Positions 28,754 through 37,958 of a stretch of 64,000 nt of DNA are shown piece by piece. Under the pieces are notes generated by a model that saw only the letters and a program-made list of their open reading frames with translations, made no database searches and was not told the DNA's origin. Origin of the DNA: Neisseria sp. (GTDB taxonomy: Bacteria; Pseudomonadota; Gammaproteobacteria; Burkholderiales; Neisseriaceae); NCBI RefSeq assembly GCF_030527965.1, contig NZ_JAUMZU010000012.1, forward strand, positions 1 to 64,000, written 5' to 3'. Numbering within the stretch: the first letter of the stretch is position 1; each line of letters opens with the position of its first letter. Both the position numbers and the translations under genes were made by a program.

Positions 28754-30724
28754 CTACGGGTTTTTAGCGTAAGCCTTCAACGCTTTTCTGACACGAGCCA
28801 GCCATGCGTGTTGTTCGGCCGGTTTCGGTGCTTGATCAGCGGCGTATTGCCAGTATTCGTATTGCTTCAAAAGGTCTTGTAGCTGGTGGTTGCCCATGCC
28901 GTTTTGCTGCATCATTTCCCGTAATTCGGCGGCGGTCAGGCCGTGGCGGGTATCGTCGTCTTCCCCGAACAGTGCTGTTTTGAGCAGAGCAAAGCCTTCT
29001 TGCAACGGGTTTTGGTCGTTGCGGCGGCCTTTTCGCCACCATAGGGCGATTGGAACCAAGGCCAGTAAACCGCCTAGTCCTAAAACCAGTATGAAATTGC
29101 CGAAGTTAAAACCGCCCAATCCGAGTTGAGCAAACAAGCTGTTTTGCCGGCTTTGATCATAATTGACCACCCATTGCTGCCAATAATACTGGCCGGTTTC
29201 GCGCCATTGCGAGAGCGAATCGCTGTTGTGGATTAAGTTTTGTTCCGATTGAGGAAGTGCTTGTTGCAAACCGCTGCTGATACGCTGGGAAGATACGGCG
29301 GCGGTAGGGTCGACGCGCAGCCAGATGCGTTCTTCCGGCAACCATACTTCGGCCCATGCGTGGGCGTTTTTGGCGCGGATTTGCCAGAAGCGGCCTTCGC
29401 TGATGTATTCGGCGCCCTGATAGCCGGTAACAACGCGCGCGGGCAAGCCTGCGGCTCGCATCATGACAACGAAGCTTTGCGCATAGTGTTCGCAGAAACC
29501 TTGTTTGGTTTCGAACATGAAAGCATCTATGCTGTTGTTGCCTTCCGTTAGCGGTGGTTGGAGGGTATAGGAAAAAGTGTTGCGACGATAATAATTTAAT
29601 GTTTTTTGAATGAAATCGCGTGGGCCGGATGATTGTTGCGCCAGATTTTGCGCCAGAATGCGGGTGCGCGTGTTGCCTTGTGGCAGGCGGCGGTAAAAAT
29701 TGGCTACCGCTGGGGTCAACGGCTCAAACAGTTGCGTGTCGGTTTGGGCTTCCAATGACACGCGGCGCAGGCTTTCGCGGCTCCGTTCCGCTCGCAATAC
29801 GTTCCCTGTACGGCGTACGATGCCTTGCGGTAGAGCGCCGGAAGGGTAATCTAGAGCTGGAATAACGCCGTTTTGATCGCGCAATATCATTTGATATGAC
29901 AGGGTATGCGCTTGATCGGGTTTGGCTGACGAATCGTCGGTTGTGTCGCCGAGCGGAGCACGCCATGTGGTGCCGTCGAATTCAGTCATGACGATGGCGC
30001 GCCAATACATTTCTTCCGGTTTGGGCACTCGGTTGGTGAATGTGATGTTGGCTACCCATTCGTCGCTCTGCACCAGATTGCTGATGCTGCCCGGCTTCAT
30101 GGTATCGGAAAGACCGGTTTTCGCTTGGTTGGACGAAGGTTGCGGGATGCGCCATAAAGGCTCGCTTTTACGAGGCGCGGCAATAAACAGCACAACCATC
30201 AGAGGCAGGGTCAGCAATAAAGCCTGCATGCCGGTTTGAGCCGCATTCTTCAGCGTCAGCCCGCCTAACATGCCGAAACAGATGCTGATGCCAAAGAGGT
30301 TGAGCAAGACCCATAAGCCTACAGACAGGCTTTGGTTGAATAATACGCCGGTGCCGATCAGAATCAGCATCGCCAACAGAAGCACTTGCCAATCGCGTCG
30401 GGTTTGGCTCTCGAAGGCTTTAAGCACGACCATCAGCAACAGAAAGGAAATACCACCTTCCCTGCCGTATAGGGCGCCGAGCTGAGTCCATACGAGTGCG
30501 CCTGATGCTACCAGTAAAATGAGCAATGCGGCGGGCGGAGTTTTGCTGCGGCCGATTTGAATCAGTAAGAGGCGTGCGGTTAAGAGTGCCGTAAACATCA
30601 GCATGATGCTGACGGGCAGATTCATCGCCAACGGCAGCGCGGCCATCAGCAGCACCAACAGAACGGCCGCTTGCGCGGCAGGGCGGGGCTGCTCGGATAG
30701 GAAGGGTGGGTTTTGAATAAACAT
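28754..30724 (-). CDS. Transglutaminase-like membrane protein (TgpA / DUF3488 family)
   Basis: A 656-residue inner-membrane protein. An N-terminal block of about six helices (roughly 20-190) is followed by a periplasmic transglutaminase-like domain with the catalytic Cys-His-Asp set in TKQGFCEHYAQSFVVMMRAAGLPARVVTGYQG, NAHAWAEVW and WLRVDPTAAV. One more helix (about 540-565) and a cytoplasmic tail follow. The related TgpA of Pseudomonas aeruginosa is needed for growth. It is the third gene of the common moxR-DUF58-tgpA operon; the enzymatic substrate is unknown. Confidence 0.92.
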   Translation of the reverse strand: MFIQNPPFLSEQPRPAAQAAVLLVLLMAALPLAMNLPVSIMLMFTALLTARLLLIQIGRSKTPPAALLILLVASGALVWTQLGALYGREGGISFLLLMVVLKAFESQTRRDWQVLLLAMLILIGTGVLFNQSLSVGLWVLLNLFGISICFGMLGGLTLKNAAQTGMQALLLTLPLMVVLFIAAPRKSEPLWRIPQPSSNQAKTGLSDTMKPGSISNLVQSDEWVANITFTNRVPKPEEMYWRAIVMTEFDGTTWRAPLGDTTDDSSAKPDQAHTLSYQMILRDQNGVIPALDYPSGALPQGIVRRTGNVLRAERSRESLRRVSLEAQTDTQLFEPLTPAVANFYRRLPQGNTRTRILAQNLAQQSSGPRDFIQKTLNYYRRNTFSYTLQPPLTEGNNSIDAFMFETKQGFCEHYAQSFVVMMRAAGLPARVVTGYQGAEYISEGRFWQIRAKNAHAWAEVWLPEERIWLRVDPTAAVSSQRISSGLQQALPQSEQNLIHNSDSLSQWRETGQYYWQQWVVNYDQSRQNSLFAQLGLGGFNFGNFILVLGLGGLLALVPIALWWRKGRRNDQNPLQEGFALLKTALFGEDDDTRHGLTAAELREMMQQNGMGNHQLQDLLKQYEYWQYAADQAPKPAEQHAWLARVRKALKAYAKNP

Positions 30725-30749
30725 GGTGGTTAGTCAACGTAATGTGTGT

Positions 30750-30805
30750 TTTTCAGACAGGCATTTATGGTTTTAGGTTTGCAAACATGAATGCCTGTCT
30801 GAAAA
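30750..30805. terminator. DUS inverted pair between the DUF58 and TgpA genes
   Basis: TTCAGACAGGCA (30752-30763) and TGCCTGTCTGAA (30792-30803) with a 28-base loop. A second small hairpin (GCCTGT...ACAGGC) overlaps the right copy. It lies inside an otherwise tight operon and may reduce read-through to tgpA. Confidence 0.55.
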
Positions 30806-30818
30806 CAGGCATGCTGTT

Positions 30819-31763
30819 TTAAAGCAAGGCTAAGGCGGTCAGTGCGATTTCGCGCTGGCCTTTTTGCGGCATCACGGTTTGATGAGGCAGCTCCAGAATA
30901 TAGGGCAGATTGCTGCGTTCGGCTTCCAATACCCGATAACAAAGCAAACCGGCCAAACGGTCTTTATCGGCTTGGGCAGGATAATCTCGATATGAAATAA
31001 CCATATTGCGCAGCGCGGCTTGCGGCTCTTCAAAGCGTTTATCCAGCATTTCTCCGGTTTTTGCGTAAGTTTTCCACGCCACATGCTGTAAAGACGTACC
31101 GGCTTGATGCACTTGGAGATAAGCCAATTCATCGCCGCCTTGAATCCGTGGGCGGGCCGGGTCTTCTTCTCCGTCGGGCAAGGTTTGCTGCGGTGCCTGA
31201 TGTTCGATTGGTGCCGGATAAACAACCGATTCGGTTTGAAATTGCCATGCGGTTTGCAACATGCTTAAACCGAAGGGTGCGATAGTGGCCACCTGCAAAA
31301 CCGGAATATGCAGATAACCGCGCCGTAGTGTTACTACCTGCCAAATAAACGGTTCGGGCGTTTGGCTATCGATTATCCAGTTTTGCCATACGGGCAAACT
31401 GTTTTCCTGATGCCTGCCTGAATCCGTGCAAAGCCATAGCCAACGATTCCGTTTGTTTTCACTAGACGCGTAAAGCGCTAAATCGGCAGACATACCGGCA
31501 AATATTTCATCCGGCATACGGATATTGGTTTTCAAAGCAGAAAGCTGACGTATGTTTAGTAATACAGCAATTACCATAAAACCGAGCAGCCAGAATGCAA
31601 CGGCATAAGCTAGATTGACCTGATATTGCAAACCTACCAACCAAAGCAACCCGACCGCAACCAAAATTCCCACGCCGAAGCGGGTCGGGCGCAGGCGAAA
31701 GTGCCCGACGGCAACGGGCTCGGTTGCCGGAATAACAACGTCTTGCCGATTAAACAGAGACAT
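30819..31763 (-). CDS. DUF58 domain membrane protein
   Basis: A 314-residue protein with two N-terminal helices (about 30-70), then a long soluble part. The DUF58 hallmark is close to the middle: IQGGDELAYLQVHQAGTSLQHVAWKTYAKTGEMLDKRFEE (R/P-Y-x-x-GD..RxI-W-x-x-x-A-like pattern, with HVAWKTYAKTGEM). Proteins of this type pair with MoxR ATPases. The gene overlaps moxR by 14 bases. Its role is not known; a link to cell-envelope enzymes is suggested by the adjacent transglutaminase. Confidence 0.9.
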   Translation of the reverse strand: MSLFNRQDVVIPATEPVAVGHFRLRPTRFGVGILVAVGLLWLVGLQYQVNLAYAVAFWLLGFMVIAVLLNIRQLSALKTNIRMPDEIFAGMSADLALYASSENKRNRWLWLCTDSGRHQENSLPVWQNWIIDSQTPEPFIWQVVTLRRGYLHIPVLQVATIAPFGLSMLQTAWQFQTESVVYPAPIEHQAPQQTLPDGEEDPARPRIQGGDELAYLQVHQAGTSLQHVAWKTYAKTGEMLDKRFEEPQAALRNMVISYRDYPAQADKDRLAGLLCYRVLEAERSNLPYILELPHQTVMPQKGQREIALTALALL

Positions 31764-32658
31764 GGCTTAACAAACCTTCCAGAATCTGACGGCTGCTTTG
31801 CTGTTGCTGCACGGCTTGTAAACGGTGGGCAGCCACTGGCACCCACACGGCTTTGACGTCATCCGGCAGGATATGCTCACGCCCTTGCATGAACGCCCAT
31901 GCTTTTGCTGCGGCAATCACCGCCAAACCGGCCCGCGGGCTCAAGCCGGTAACGAAACGGTCGGGCTGGCGGGTAGCCTGTACCAAACGGAGCACATATT
32001 CCGCCGCTGCCGACGAACATTTCACTGCGCCGGCTTGTTGTTGCCATTGCACCAATGTTTCTGCATTGCACACAGCTTGAATAGCTTGTAATGTTTGGCG
32101 TTTGTCGCCTTCGAGATACAGTTGCTTTTCTGCTTCTTCGGCGGGATAACCCATGCTCAGGCGCATCATAAAGCGGTCGAGTTGCGATTCGGGTAGCGGG
32201 AATGTGCCTAATTGTTCAACTGGGTTTTGGGTGGCTACGACCAGAAAAGGACGCGGCAGACGGTATGTTTTGCCATCTACCGAAACTTGTTTTTCTTCCA
32301 TTGCTTCGAGTAGGGCGGATTGGAGTTTGGGCGAGGCGCGGTTGATTTCGTCGGCCAACAGGAAAGAGTGAAATACAGGCCCCGGATGAAATTCGAATTG
32401 CCCTTCGTTTGGCCGGTAGATATTGATGCCTAGCAAATCGGAGGGAAGCATGTCGTTGGTAAATTGAACGCGGCGGTAGTTCAATCCCAGTATTGCCGCC
32501 ACACCGTGTGCCAATGTGGTTTTTCCCACACCGGGCACGTCTTCGAGCAACACGTGCCCGCCTGCCAAAACGCAGGCGAAAAGTTGCTGCATGACGGTTT
32601 CTTTCCCTAAAATCAGCGTATTGAGCTGTTGTAATGCGTTTTTTATAGGAGTATTCAT
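31750..32658 (-). CDS. MoxR family AAA+ ATPase
   Basis: A 302-residue ATPase with Walker A in EDVPGVGKTTLAHGVA, Walker B in LADEINRASPKLQSALLEAMEE and the sensor region VVATQNPVEQLGTFPLPESQLDRFMMRL. MoxR proteins act as chaperone-like helpers, often with DUF58 and von Willebrand-type partners. It is the first gene of the moxR-DUF58-tgpA operon on the minus strand. Confidence 0.95.
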   Translation of the reverse strand: MNTPIKNALQQLNTLILGKETVMQQLFACVLAGGHVLLEDVPGVGKTTLAHGVAAILGLNYRRVQFTNDMLPSDLLGINIYRPNEGQFEFHPGPVFHSFLLADEINRASPKLQSALLEAMEEKQVSVDGKTYRLPRPFLVVATQNPVEQLGTFPLPESQLDRFMMRLSMGYPAEEAEKQLYLEGDKRQTLQAIQAVCNAETLVQWQQQAGAVKCSSAAAEYVLRLVQATRQPDRFVTGLSPRAGLAVIAAAKAWAFMQGREHILPDDVKAVWVPVAAHRLQAVQQQQSSRQILEGLLSHVSV

Positions 32659-32696
32659 GGTTTTCCTTTATTTTTGATTATGGCAAGCAATGATAG

Positions 32697-32730
32697 AAAA
32701 TGCCTGTCTGAAACGTTCAGACAGGCATTA
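32697..32730. terminator. DUS inverted-pair terminator after pilC
   Basis: TGCCTGTCTGAA (32701-32712) and TTCAGACAGGCA (32716-32727). It lies between pilC and moxR, both on the minus strand. Confidence 0.85.
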
Positions 32731-32751
32731 TTTCTGAAAATGCAGAATCAA

Positions 32752-35700
32752 TCAAATCAATTCGCGCCAGCTGATGCGGCGGACGTTTTGTCCGCATTGT
32801 GGACCGCTTAAATCAGGTGTTTCCGGTGATCCGCTGGTTTTGCCGATAACCACAAGGCCTTTTTCCGCAGATGTAAAGCAAGTATTCTGCGGCCTTTTGA
32901 TATTGTTGCTGCTGATCATGGCCTCGTCCAAGCCGCTGCCACCGCCTTGCCCGTCTAAAGTTGTCGGGCTGGTGTTGTTGGTTGCGGATTGGTAATTGGT
33001 GCTGATCAGGCTGCCAAGGAAGGCTTTTGCGTTGGCGTAAAATGTTTCTTTAGTTTTGGGATCAACGTAACTACCTTGATAATAATTAATTCGAGCGCTT
33101 TTAGCCGTTAGCGCACCGCCGTTTTCACTATTCATTTGAATCTGGCGGCTGTCGCTGGCTACCTTGGTGGTTTCTGTATCCGGTAGGCAGAGGTCGCTTT
33201 TGCTGGAGGTTTTCGTGGTTGACTCCGCTACATAGGCGCGGGTATCCAGCACGGCCGTTTTCAGAATCATTTTACCTTGAGTTACCACACGTTCTCCAGT
33301 TTTGAAGCCGGTCAAATCGATTTGCCAGCCTTTATGATTGCTCTCTATTTTGTTGTTGCTCAAATAGTAATTCTGGCCTCTTTGGGTAAAGGTTTGTTTC
33401 AACAAATCGTTTGAGGTTGCTGAAGCGGTTGGTGTTTGGCTGACATCATCGAAAATGCCGTAAATAGATTGGGCATCTTTATTTTCCAAGTCTTCGTTGT
33501 AAATATCGCTGCCCGTGCCAAAAATAATGACATACTTATCTTTTGAGCGGTATGAAACTATAGGTGCTGCCGTAATAGGCTGCGTACGCTTGCCGGCAAA
33601 GATACGGGTAACTTTCCAGTCTTGCAGATTACCGCGCAAATCAAAACGATACATATTGCCGCCATAATCACCGGCATAGGCAAGATCGTAAATACCGTCA
33701 AGGTTCGTGTCTAAAAGCACGGGCGATGAAAGGCCGCCGACACCGTTATTAACAACGATTTTTTTCAACAAAGTGCCTGATTTTCCTTTTGCCGCTCCCG
33801 TGTTGGCATCTTGCCCCAGCATATCGTAGATATATAACGCGGTTTCATTGTCCGTATCTTGATTGGTAGATTTAACATCAGGTTTTTTGCTGTAGCCGCT
33901 GGCTAGGAAACCGGCATAGCGAATGTCTGATTTCTCAGAATTAATCGATACCCGACCGATATTCGGCGTGCCGATGGTATATCCCAGTTTGTTGTTTTTG
34001 CCCTTTTCTGTTTCGAATAAAGGAACTTCCTTATCCCATGCAGATGAATTGTTGTTTAAGGCAATGGCGGTATTGTTAACGCGATTATAGCCGCCGATGT
34101 TGAGGGCATACGCACCGCGACCACCTTGGCCCATTGCACCGAACATAAAGAATTGGCGGCGGCCTTGTTTGTTAGGTGGCGTTCCTATGGCAGTCAATCC
34201 GCCGTTGATTAGGTAGCGGTGGGGATGTTCTGCATCTTTGCCGTATTGTTGATTAGCGACTTCTTTTAAGGTTTTGGCTAAAGTGTCTCCGCCCGAGCCG
34301 TTTTCTCCGCCGCGTTCCATTGCGGCCGGGATATAGCTCAATTTCAAATCATAAGGGTTGTTTGCGCTATTGGCGCTTTGGAAAATATGCACCATGCCGT
34401 CGTTAGCTGCGGTAACAAGGAATTCTTGCCGTCCGTGCGATGTCGGGCCGATGGCAGTTAAAGGGCTGTCGATAATATCGCCCAAGTCGCGTTTGCCTTG
34501 TTCGCGGATACGGTAAGTTTGCGAGTAATTGTTATTTTTAGCCTCTTGCTGGATGGCTTCATCGGTTTTGCTATTGCTGCGAACGGTCCACGGCAATAGT
34601 GCGTTCAGCCATTCTGTTGAGTTTTGCCCGTTATCGGTGATGCCGAAAAATTGGTTATTCAGCCCGGCATTGTTATTGGCCGATATTTGGTCTACGAAGT
34701 AGGTTCCGGCGCCGGTATTAATCAAGGTTTTACGGTTTGTAAAAGAAGGCTGTTTGTAGCTGTTTAAAATTTTATTATTGTTTATCACATAAAGATGTAT
34801 TTGGCTGCTCCAAGAACCGCTGTCTAATTGTACGGCTGATACAGCATTGGCCGACTTGGTTCCGATAATGGCCGGTGCTGCGGTACTGCCTGATTCAATG
34901 GCAGTATTGGCATCGGAGGAGGTGGCAATTTCAAAAATCTTTTTAAAGGCGAGGCTTAGTTCTTCTGCATCATCCGCTTTGTAATAAAAACTGGCATCGC
35001 TGGCACCGTTTTGGAGATATGTTTCCCCCTGTCGGGTCATGCCTTTGCCGAAACCGACGGTAAAGGTGTTTACCAATTGTTTGGCGTATTTGCTTTTGCC
35101 GTCTACTTTAGGATCATTCGGCCCGCCGTTCCAGCTAACGCCGGTGGCATCGGTGCCTTCCGTTTTGAAATCACGGGTCGCCAAGGTTTTGCTGAACCAT
35201 TTTAAACCATCGTTGCGATCCCAAATGGTATCCCAAATGTCAACTTGTAATGATCCTCGGTTGAGAGTAACGGAATAATCAAAATCACCGCCTTCCCGGG
35301 TGCCGAAGTAGCTGTCTTGCAGGCGGTTTCTTGCGCCGAATACGGGATAAACGTTATTCGGCGAGTATGAGTTGTCGCGCCGGTGATTGTGGTTATATCC
35401 TCTAACCCATCGGTCAACCGTATAGCTGTAGTTAGCATCGCCGTCAGACATTACGACGATATAGTTAGGCTGACAACGGTATTTCGTTTGATCTCGTACA
35501 AACTGAGAAACTTCATAATAACGTCGGGTAGTAGGTGTGCCCCCCTTTGCTGTTATGTTGTTTACTATGTTTTTTACGTTTTGCCAGTTGTCTGTATAGT
35601 GAGCCATTTGAACATCGTTGTTGTTGTTCAATGTTTGCAGGCTCCAATTGAGTTGATCTTGATATTTATCTAATACTATATTTAATGCATTTTTGGTAAT

Positions 35701-35952
35701 GCTTAATCTTGATTCTTCTCCGTTATATCTTGGTTCTCGGTCTGTTTCCGGTATCCATTTCATACTGCCCGAATCATCAATGAGCAACATGATGTTCGGT
35801 TTGATTTTTGTTTTGCTTTTTGTTAGTGTTTGATTTTTAAGTAAAAAAGGTGCTGTAGATAGCTGTGCAGCATAGGCGCTGCCGCTTAGTGATATAAATG
35901 CTAAAGCACTTAACACGCTTTTGCATAAGGGTTTCATAGCTTGTTGAGACAT
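32752..35952 (-). CDS. pilC: Type IV pilus tip adhesin / assembly protein PilC (PilY1)
   Basis: A 1066-residue secreted protein that sits at the pilus tip, aids pilus assembly against retraction and mediates adhesion. A signal peptide ends at about GSAYA. A von Willebrand A-like domain follows with the metal-binding motif DDSGSM and a second YIVVMSDGDANY. The C-terminal half is a PilY1 beta-propeller with calcium-loop-like segments (DTNLDGIYDLAYAGDYGGNMYRFDL). The end, ISWRELI, is as in neisserial PilC. The start at 35952 follows GGGGAAGAAG. There is no long poly-G tract in the signal region; the longest G run seen is six, in the KGGT codons. Confidence 0.95.
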   Translation of the reverse strand: MSQQAMKPLCKSVLSALAFISLSGSAYAAQLSTAPFLLKNQTLTKSKTKIKPNIMLLIDDSGSMKWIPETDREPRYNGEESRLSITKNALNIVLDKYQDQLNWSLQTLNNNNDVQMAHYTDNWQNVKNIVNNITAKGGTPTTRRYYEVSQFVRDQTKYRCQPNYIVVMSDGDANYSYTVDRWVRGYNHNHRRDNSYSPNNVYPVFGARNRLQDSYFGTREGGDFDYSVTLNRGSLQVDIWDTIWDRNDGLKWFSKTLATRDFKTEGTDATGVSWNGGPNDPKVDGKSKYAKQLVNTFTVGFGKGMTRQGETYLQNGASDASFYYKADDAEELSLAFKKIFEIATSSDANTAIESGSTAAPAIIGTKSANAVSAVQLDSGSWSSQIHLYVINNNKILNSYKQPSFTNRKTLINTGAGTYFVDQISANNNAGLNNQFFGITDNGQNSTEWLNALLPWTVRSNSKTDEAIQQEAKNNNYSQTYRIREQGKRDLGDIIDSPLTAIGPTSHGRQEFLVTAANDGMVHIFQSANSANNPYDLKLSYIPAAMERGGENGSGGDTLAKTLKEVANQQYGKDAEHPHRYLINGGLTAIGTPPNKQGRRQFFMFGAMGQGGRGAYALNIGGYNRVNNTAIALNNNSSAWDKEVPLFETEKGKNNKLGYTIGTPNIGRVSINSEKSDIRYAGFLASGYSKKPDVKSTNQDTDNETALYIYDMLGQDANTGAAKGKSGTLLKKIVVNNGVGGLSSPVLLDTNLDGIYDLAYAGDYGGNMYRFDLRGNLQDWKVTRIFAGKRTQPITAAPIVSYRSKDKYVIIFGTGSDIYNEDLENKDAQSIYGIFDDVSQTPTASATSNDLLKQTFTQRGQNYYLSNNKIESNHKGWQIDLTGFKTGERVVTQGKMILKTAVLDTRAYVAESTTKTSSKSDLCLPDTETTKVASDSRQIQMNSENGGALTAKSARINYYQGSYVDPKTKETFYANAKAFLGSLISTNYQSATNNTSPTTLDGQGGGSGLDEAMISSNNIKRPQNTCFTSAEKGLVVIGKTSGSPETPDLSGPQCGQNVRRISWRELI

Positions 35953-36344
35953 TTTCTTCTTCCCCAGAAGTTTAATCAGTTTAACTATAAATTTGGATGT
36001 TTGAAGGAATGCTAGAGGGTCATTTTGAGTCGTGCAACAATATTTTTTATTCCGTGATAAATGGTATTTTTTAACTACCCAGCGGTTTTAAATTCCTTGA
36101 GTTTTTAGTTAGTTAGGTGTTTGTATATCGGGTTATTATTTGCGGGGCGGGATGAGTCGAATCAATCATGTTGACTGTATTTGTGTTTAGTCTGTTATAT
36201 ATATGATTTAATATATTGAATGTCTTGTGGTTCATATTGTGCTTTTGCTGATTTGAGATACAATCTGACATCTTGATTTTTCAGCTTGTCTGCCATCCGA
36301 TTGTGTTTGTGAGGATGCTTTCAGATAGGCATTTAGGGTTTTTC
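35953..36344. other. AT-rich divergent region between pilC and the AmpG-like gene
   Basis: 392 bases, AT-rich, without a credible reading frame. It must hold the promoters of pilC and of the transporter. TTTCAGATAGGCATTT at 36319-36334 is a one-base variant of the uptake sequence. I see no tandem repeat or RNA. Confidence 0.5.
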
Positions 36345-37874
36345 ATGTCTGCAACGAAAACAGGCTGGGGCAAGGCCTTGGCTATTTATTGTGATCATCG
36401 TGCCGTCACGCTTTTTTTTCTCGGTTTTTCGGCCGGAATGCCGCTTTTGCTGATTTTCTCCAGTCTTTCGCTTTGGTTACGCGAGGCTGGCGTTGATCGG
36501 GGCACGGTGACAATGTTCAGCTGGGCGGCGTTGGCTTATTCTTTTAAATTTGTTTGGGCGCCTTTGATTGATTCGCTTCAGATACCGTTGTTGAACGGAT
36601 TGCTTGGTAAACGCCGCTCGTGGTTGCTGACGGCTCAGGTTTTTATTGTGATTGCGGTTTGCTGCATGGCTTGGATAGATCCGTCGGACGGAGGCGCTTT
36701 GGTTGTGATGGCGGCAGCGGCGGTTTTGCTGGGGTTTTCGTCGGCCACGCAAGATGTGGTTATTGATGCTTATCGTATTGAGGTGGCGAAAGGCAGCGAT
36801 GCGATGCAATCGGTTACAGCCGCCACTTATAATGCGGGCTACCGTATCGGCATGATTGTGGCCGGTGCCGGTGCCTTGTTTCTCGCGTCGTGGCTGGGTT
36901 CGAAAGAAGGGGCTTATGTTTATACGGCTTGGCGTCATACTTACTTAATTATGGCGTTGACGATGGGAGTTGGGATTTTGGCGACTTTGTTGTGCCGCGA
37001 ACCGGACGTTTCAGACAGGCATTCTGAGGCAGGCGGCTCTGCCGATAATTTTCGTTTGTTGCTTTTGTTTGTTTTGATGGCATCGGCTTTTGTGATTGTT
37101 TTTTCGATGCTTGGCAAGGTATTGCCGAAAACAGATGTTGTGCTGGCGGCGTTTTTGATTGAGGCAGTTCGTTTGTTGTCCGGTTTGGCAGCGGCGGGAT
37201 TGACTTGTGTGTTGGTGGTGAAAAGCGGTTTGGTTCCGGCTCGGTTGGCGAAAAAAACTTGGTTGGATCCGGTGATGGATTTTTTTCACCGTTATGGGAA
37301 ATCGGCGGTTCTGTTGCTTGCGTTAATCGGGTTGTACCGGATCTCTGATATTGTGGCCGGTGTGATTTCCAATGTGTTTTATCAGGATTTGGGCTTTACC
37401 AAAGAGGAAATTGCGACTGCAGTTAAGACGTTTGGCTTGATTATGGCGATTGGTGGTGGATTTTTGGGCGGTTTGTTGGCGCAGCGGTTTTCTTTGATGA
37501 AGATGATGATGTTGGGCGGCGTGTTGGCTTCTGCAACCAATTTGCTGTTTGTGCTGCTGGCGGGAAGAGGGCACGATGTGGCGCTGATGTATTTTGCGGT
37601 GGCGTCTGATAATCTGGCAGCCGGTTTGGCTGGGGCGGTGTTTGTGGCGTTTCTTTCTGCTTTAACCAATATCCGTTTTACTGCCGTTCAATATGCGATT
37701 TTCAGCTCGTTGATGACTTTGTTACCGAAATTGCTGGGCGGTTATTCAGGGATGATCGTGGATAAGGTTGGCTATCAGAATTTTTTCTTGATTACGGCTG
37801 TTTTGGGCGTGCCGGTGTTGCTGCTGGTTTATTGGGTGGATAAACAGATTTTCTGCAAACAACAAAGGCATTGA
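36345..37874 (+). CDS. AmpG-like MFS muropeptide transporter
   Basis: A 509-residue inner-membrane protein with 12 or more helices of the major facilitator type. The segments LFFLGFSAGMPLLLIFSSLSLWLREAGVDRGTVTMFSWAALAYSFKFVWAPLID and SATQDVVIDAYRIE are typical of AmpG permeases, which bring peptidoglycan fragments into the cytoplasm for reuse. The start at 36345 is chosen because the family N-terminus begins there. A longer central loop makes it bigger than E. coli AmpG. An uptake sequence (37010-37021) lies inside the gene. In gonococci AmpG limits release of toxic fragments. Confidence 0.88.
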   Translation: MSATKTGWGKALAIYCDHRAVTLFFLGFSAGMPLLLIFSSLSLWLREAGVDRGTVTMFSWAALAYSFKFVWAPLIDSLQIPLLNGLLGKRRSWLLTAQVFIVIAVCCMAWIDPSDGGALVVMAAAAVLLGFSSATQDVVIDAYRIEVAKGSDAMQSVTAATYNAGYRIGMIVAGAGALFLASWLGSKEGAYVYTAWRHTYLIMALTMGVGILATLLCREPDVSDRHSEAGGSADNFRLLLLFVLMASAFVIVFSMLGKVLPKTDVVLAAFLIEAVRLLSGLAAAGLTCVLVVKSGLVPARLAKKTWLDPVMDFFHRYGKSAVLLLALIGLYRISDIVAGVISNVFYQDLGFTKEEIATAVKTFGLIMAIGGGFLGGLLAQRFSLMKMMMLGGVLASATNLLFVLLAGRGHDVALMYFAVASDNLAAGLAGAVFVAFLSALTNIRFTAVQYAIFSSLMTLLPKLLGGYSGMIVDKVGYQNFFLITAVLGVPVLLLVYWVDKQIFCKQQRH

Positions 37875-37900
37875 TGATTCCTTGTGCCTAATATATTGAT

Positions 37901-37934
37901 AAATGCCTGTCTGAATTTTTTCAGACAGGCATTT
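37901..37934. terminator. Bidirectional DUS inverted-pair terminator
   Basis: AAATGCCTGTCTGAA and its exact complement with a 4-base loop. It separates the convergent AmpG-like gene and the gene at 37959-39062. Confidence 0.88.
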
Positions 37935-37958
37935 ATCATTGATATTGCAATGAGACTA

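Noticed and set aside
35530-35545. Six-base G tract in pilC as a phase-variation switch
   Set aside because: Too short to slip often, and it is not in the usual signal-peptide position; kept only as a side note.
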